From contig JAHWDD010000018.1 of NCBI GenBank assembly GCA_023897205.1, positions 49,135 to 71,512 of the forward strand: a stretch of 22,378 nucleotides of DNA, in the 5' to 3' direction. The DNA comes from Exophiala sp. HKRS030 (lineage: Eukaryota > Ascomycota > Eurotiomycetes > Chaetothyriales > Herpotrichiellaceae). Numbering within the stretch: position 1 is the first letter of the stretch; the number at the start of each line of letters is the position of its first letter. This document shows positions 19,637 to 22,378 of this stretch, piece after piece. The notes beneath the pieces were generated by a model, which had not been told where the DNA came from, made no database searches, and saw only the letters and a program-made list of their open reading frames with translations. Position numbers and translations under genes: made by a program.

Positions 19637-20450
19637 ATGGCAAAGGTCACGGATTCCAGAACATTACAGACTGTCCAGAAAGGCAAAGACTGCAGCTACG
19701 ACGATGGGAGTACCCTTACGTTGTCCACACGACCGAATATACGCAGCCGACTTGTAGAGGTTCTACACCAGCGGTCCAAACACGAGACACACGCCAGTCT
19801 CGTTGGTCAACTGCCCGTCGTTAGACATGACCTGGATCGACAAGAGCACCAGCGGTCACCGACAGAGAGACCACGACCCAAAGGTCAGTTGGAAAGCTTT
19901 CACGTCGAATACATCGAGCGTTCCAAATACGACCTGGATTGCCAGGAAGTGCTGTATGAAATCAAATGGCTGGGTTATCGAGATGCCGAAAACACCTGGG
20001 AACCGAGAGAAAACCTCCTCCCGTAAGGAATTTTGAAGAATTCAATGAAACCAAAGTACACTTAGGTTGACAGACTGCAGTGACTGCTTGATTAACATGC
20101 TTGTTCATCATTACCTCGTCGGATCGACGCCGCTTTCATTCCACAAGCCTAATCGACACACAAGTCGACCGGCTTCGGCAAAGTCGGTTAACAAGTCCAG
20201 CAGCTCGGCGGAGAGAATTATCAATCATGATAACTTCTCCCTCCACGTCGATTGCATGAACCAGGTTCTTCAAACGGACTGGGAGCAAGAGGTGGTGGAA
20301 GTGGAGGATTTACACATCTCAAGTTCTGGGGAACCGGCAGCTGTCGCGAAGCTCAGCGACGGGCAGAGACATGTCTTGACCACCGAATGGCTGGCGCTTC
20401 ACTGTCCACTGAAAATGTTGAGGTTTTACGAGACGAATGGGACTTTTTAA
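19637..20450 (+). CDS. HP1-like protein: chromodomain plus chromoshadow domain (2 exons)
   Basis: Exons are 19637-20022 and 20081-20450, with a 58-nt intron (GTAAGG donor, TTGACAGACTGCAG acceptor). Splicing gives 251 residues and restores the typical HP1 join ENTWEPRENLLPDC. The chromodomain spans about residues 88-130: FHVEYIERSKYDLD, VLYEIKWLGY, ENTWEP. The three methyl-lysine cage positions stay aromatic (F88, W111, Y114). A polar hinge follows. The C-terminal 57 residues (about 195-251: DWEQEVVEVEDLHI, KLSDGQRHVL, LHCPLKMLRFYETNGTF) fit a chromoshadow domain, the HP1 dimerisation module. HP1 reads H3K9me3 in heterochromatin; in Neurospora it brings in the DIM-2 DNA methyltransferase. I chose ATG 19637; the open frame upstream encodes a membrane-like stretch that does not belong to HP1. 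The shadow domain is more diverged than the chromodomain. It is probably an accessory paralogue rather than the core HP1, but only comparison with the whole genome can tell. Confidence 0.85.
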
Positions 20451-20894
20451 TCTCTCAATGTGGATAGGATAAAGTACTGTACAGGCCCAGAGGGTGAATC
20501 TTTTGGCTGCTGACTGCGAATTAATTCCTGTCTGGCTCTAGGTAAATGGTTGTAGACTCGACAGCGGTTGCCAAATATACCGTAGAAGTGAACACTTTGT
20601 CTAGTTCGCTTTGTGTTTAACCTTCATTCTTCATCTACAGAAGGCTAGATCCGCCTCGAATACGCAGAAGTTGCTGTAAAACCAGATCTATCGTGCCGTG
20701 GTCTGGTGCGATGTCCAACTTGACGAGTCCCTAAAATTCAGAGCCGACCTCCAGGAAGGTCTCAAATTTTCTTCTAATCACCCTGCTGATGTCCTTGTCG
20801 ATCGTCTGCCAGTGTTGGAAAACTTGGGAATGATGTGTCTATAGACACAGGCACAAATTGGTGGCGAAACTTTTGGTTCACGAATTGGTTAGCT
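20451..20894. other. Convergent spacer between the HP1-like gene and the orphan gene
   Basis: Holds both 3' ends. TACTGTA occurs at 20475-20481. On the minus strand, 20822-20731 is open in a frame encoding VFQHWQTIDKDISRVIRR and FETFLEVGSEF before a stop, and may be a third exon of the orphan gene (intron 20917-20823, 95 nt). Confidence 0.4.
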
Positions 20895-22326
20895 TCAGAT
20901 AAAATTGCGCGGCACACCCTGAAATCTTGAATCGGAGAGATGGAGGTCGACAAGACAATCCTTGACCACTGTGGACGCGCCCTTGCCTTTGCCCATCGCT
21001 AGGGACGGTGACCTGCCACGTCGTCGATACCACTCCCGCATCCAGGCCAAGAAGGGAGAGTCGGCGCCTTTCCGGGTATCGTTGGAGGCGGCCACATAAA
21101 GCTGATAGTAATGTGCAAGGTCTATTCGATTCTTCAAGCTTTGGACTTCGGCTCTCAGGGAGTTCCTTTCCAGTAAACGACCCTGTTGTAGGACAAAGTT
21201 GACGAAGCTTGGTACGTCGTGGCGTTGAGATATGCCAATCGACGCGGTCGTGTCCATATCCGGTAAAAGTTGCGAAGTAATATCTTGCCACTCTTCTTTT
21301 AAGGTAGAGATGAGCGCACCCCGATTGCTCGTCCCGAAACGCTCGGCCAATCCTTCTGGAGTGTGCTCCACTTTCGCCTTCTTTCGTGGGAATCGAACAG
21401 TTCGATTTGCACATGTTCTTTTCCTTCCATTCGCGGAACGTGTGCCGCGCACGTCCTCTTCATTGACCATGTCGTTGTCATAATCATCAACCCCTTCCCT
21501 CCGAGACAGTCTTCCTGCTCGTTGTCCGCTCTCCTGATATCCTGACTGCGGCACGATACAAGCGGCATTTTGCGGTGACCAACCAGGGTGTTCTACCCCC
21601 GTCGAGCACACTTGACCGGCATTCGGTCCTGCCAAAATGGGACTGCCACCAGAATGGCGAGCTTCACATGATTCGCCAACCGCATAACAGCTTGCAGTCG
21701 AGCGAGAAACCGCAACAGGTCCAGCATTAGGTGAACCTGAATTGTGCGTGGTCGAATTGTGCGTGATCGAGTGCCTCAACACTGGCATGCTTTTCCGAAA
21801 ACCTCGTTCCATATGAACATTTTCTCGTGGCGCTGGGCCTCCGCCTGTCTCGAAGGGTTCTTGGTTATTTTCTCGCTTCAGCGGAACTTGTTCTGATTGG
21901 TACAACCTCGACCATATGGGGTCTTCCGGCAATGGAGGATCAATCTCGTCCATGGAGCCTGTAAACGGCCGAGTCAAAGGAGATCCGGCAGGCAAAGGAT
22001 GCAATCCTGGTGAAGTCGAGACGACCTGCTTCTGTAGCTTCTTCAGTGAAAATGTTTTCAGGTGATACTTTGCATAACAATCTCGGCGGTAGCTGGGACG
22101 AGCTCACCTTTGGGCCTTGACAGTTGCTGTCGCCTCTGTGTCGCGGCAGGAAAACTTGGGGACTATGCGAACATAGCCAGGATATGGCGTCTTCTAGTGT
22201 AGCAGCCACTCTGTCGACGATATCCGTCGGCGGTTCGGTGACAGACTCCAGGCATGCTCTCTCGAATGAATTCCAAAGCTCTTTCAAGCTATCAGGGGTT
22301 GCACCGGGATGGACGGAAGATTCCAT
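20895..22326 (-). CDS. Orphan protein of unknown function, nucleus-like composition (2-3 exons)
   Basis: Exons 22326-22108 and 22040-20895 are joined by a 67-nt intron (GTGAGC donor), giving about 454 residues. I do not recognise the family. The N-terminal 73 residues look helical (LKELWNSFERACLE, DRVAATLEDAISWL). A long polar, probably disordered middle follows, then a basic stretch GRKRTCANRTVRFPRKKAK that could be a bipartite nuclear localisation signal. The helical C-terminal part includes LKEEWQDITSQLLPD, LERNSLRAEVQSLKNRI (coiled-coil-like), PFLAWMREWYRRRGRSPSL and GKGKGASTVVKDCLVDL. A possible third exon (20822-20731) would replace the last few residues with a longer helical tail. Just before the ATG, toward the window edge, CTTGACTGCGGTTCCTTTACAG looks like a branch site plus acceptor, so the real start may lie outside the window. 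A nuclear role is only a guess. Confidence 0.6.
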
Positions 22327-22378
22327 ATCTGCTCCTGTAAAGGAACCGCAGTCAAGACGTTTTCGATTTGGTGTATGA

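Noticed and set aside
1..22378. Captain recombinase (DUF3435), patatin-like phosphatase, transposase, tRNA or rRNA genes
   Set aside because: I looked for each in the ORFs and spacers and found none. By-eye tRNA detection is weak, so a missed tRNA is possible.

Overview
This is filamentous ascomycete (Pezizomycotina) DNA. The genes carry many 44-67 nt introns with GTRNGT-type donors and CTNAY branch sites. The families present (HET-NB-ARC-TPR receptors, DUF3723, fungal F-box, fungal pseudokinase, MAPEG, HP1) are typical of that group. A Sordariomycete/Hypocrealean host is my best guess but is an inference. After splicing by eye, most of the short ORFs join into complete multi-exon genes.

Layout. 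Positions 1-1152 show no gene. Next comes a three-exon DUF3723 gene with a Q/E/R minisatellite (3618-1153, minus). A spacer of about 1.8 kb with one doubtful ORF follows. Then there is a HET/NB-ARC/TPR NOD-like receptor (8341-5418, minus) broken by in-frame stops, a spacer with E-box palindromes, a MAPEG-family gene broken by one stop (9532-10035, plus), and an F-box-like remnant (10592-10045, minus). After that come an intact six-exon ferric-reductase-like gene (12932-10953, minus), a four-exon pseudokinase (14569-13376, minus), a two-exon small secreted cysteine-rich protein (15307-14907, minus), a doubtful acidic ORF (16692-16024, minus) and a single-exon F-box protein (18636-17350, minus). 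The window ends with an HP1-like chromodomain/chromoshadow gene (19637-20450, plus) and an unrecognised orphan gene running to the right edge (22326-20895, minus).

Interpretation. DUF3723, NLR and ferric reductase (FRE) genes within 12 kb are three of the four accessory families described as recurrent cargo of Starship giant transposons; the fourth is the patatin-like phosphatase. I therefore read the window as probable internal Starship cargo. No DUF3435 captain, patatin gene or element end is visible, so this stays an inference. The premature stops lie in one contiguous block (about 5.4-10.6 kb), and those I could reconstruct fit C-to-T changes in a CpA context, as expected from RIP or a RIP-like process. 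The flanking genes keep open spliced frames. The most unusual cargo is the HP1-like gene, a heterochromatin-reader architecture inside what looks like mobile accessory DNA.
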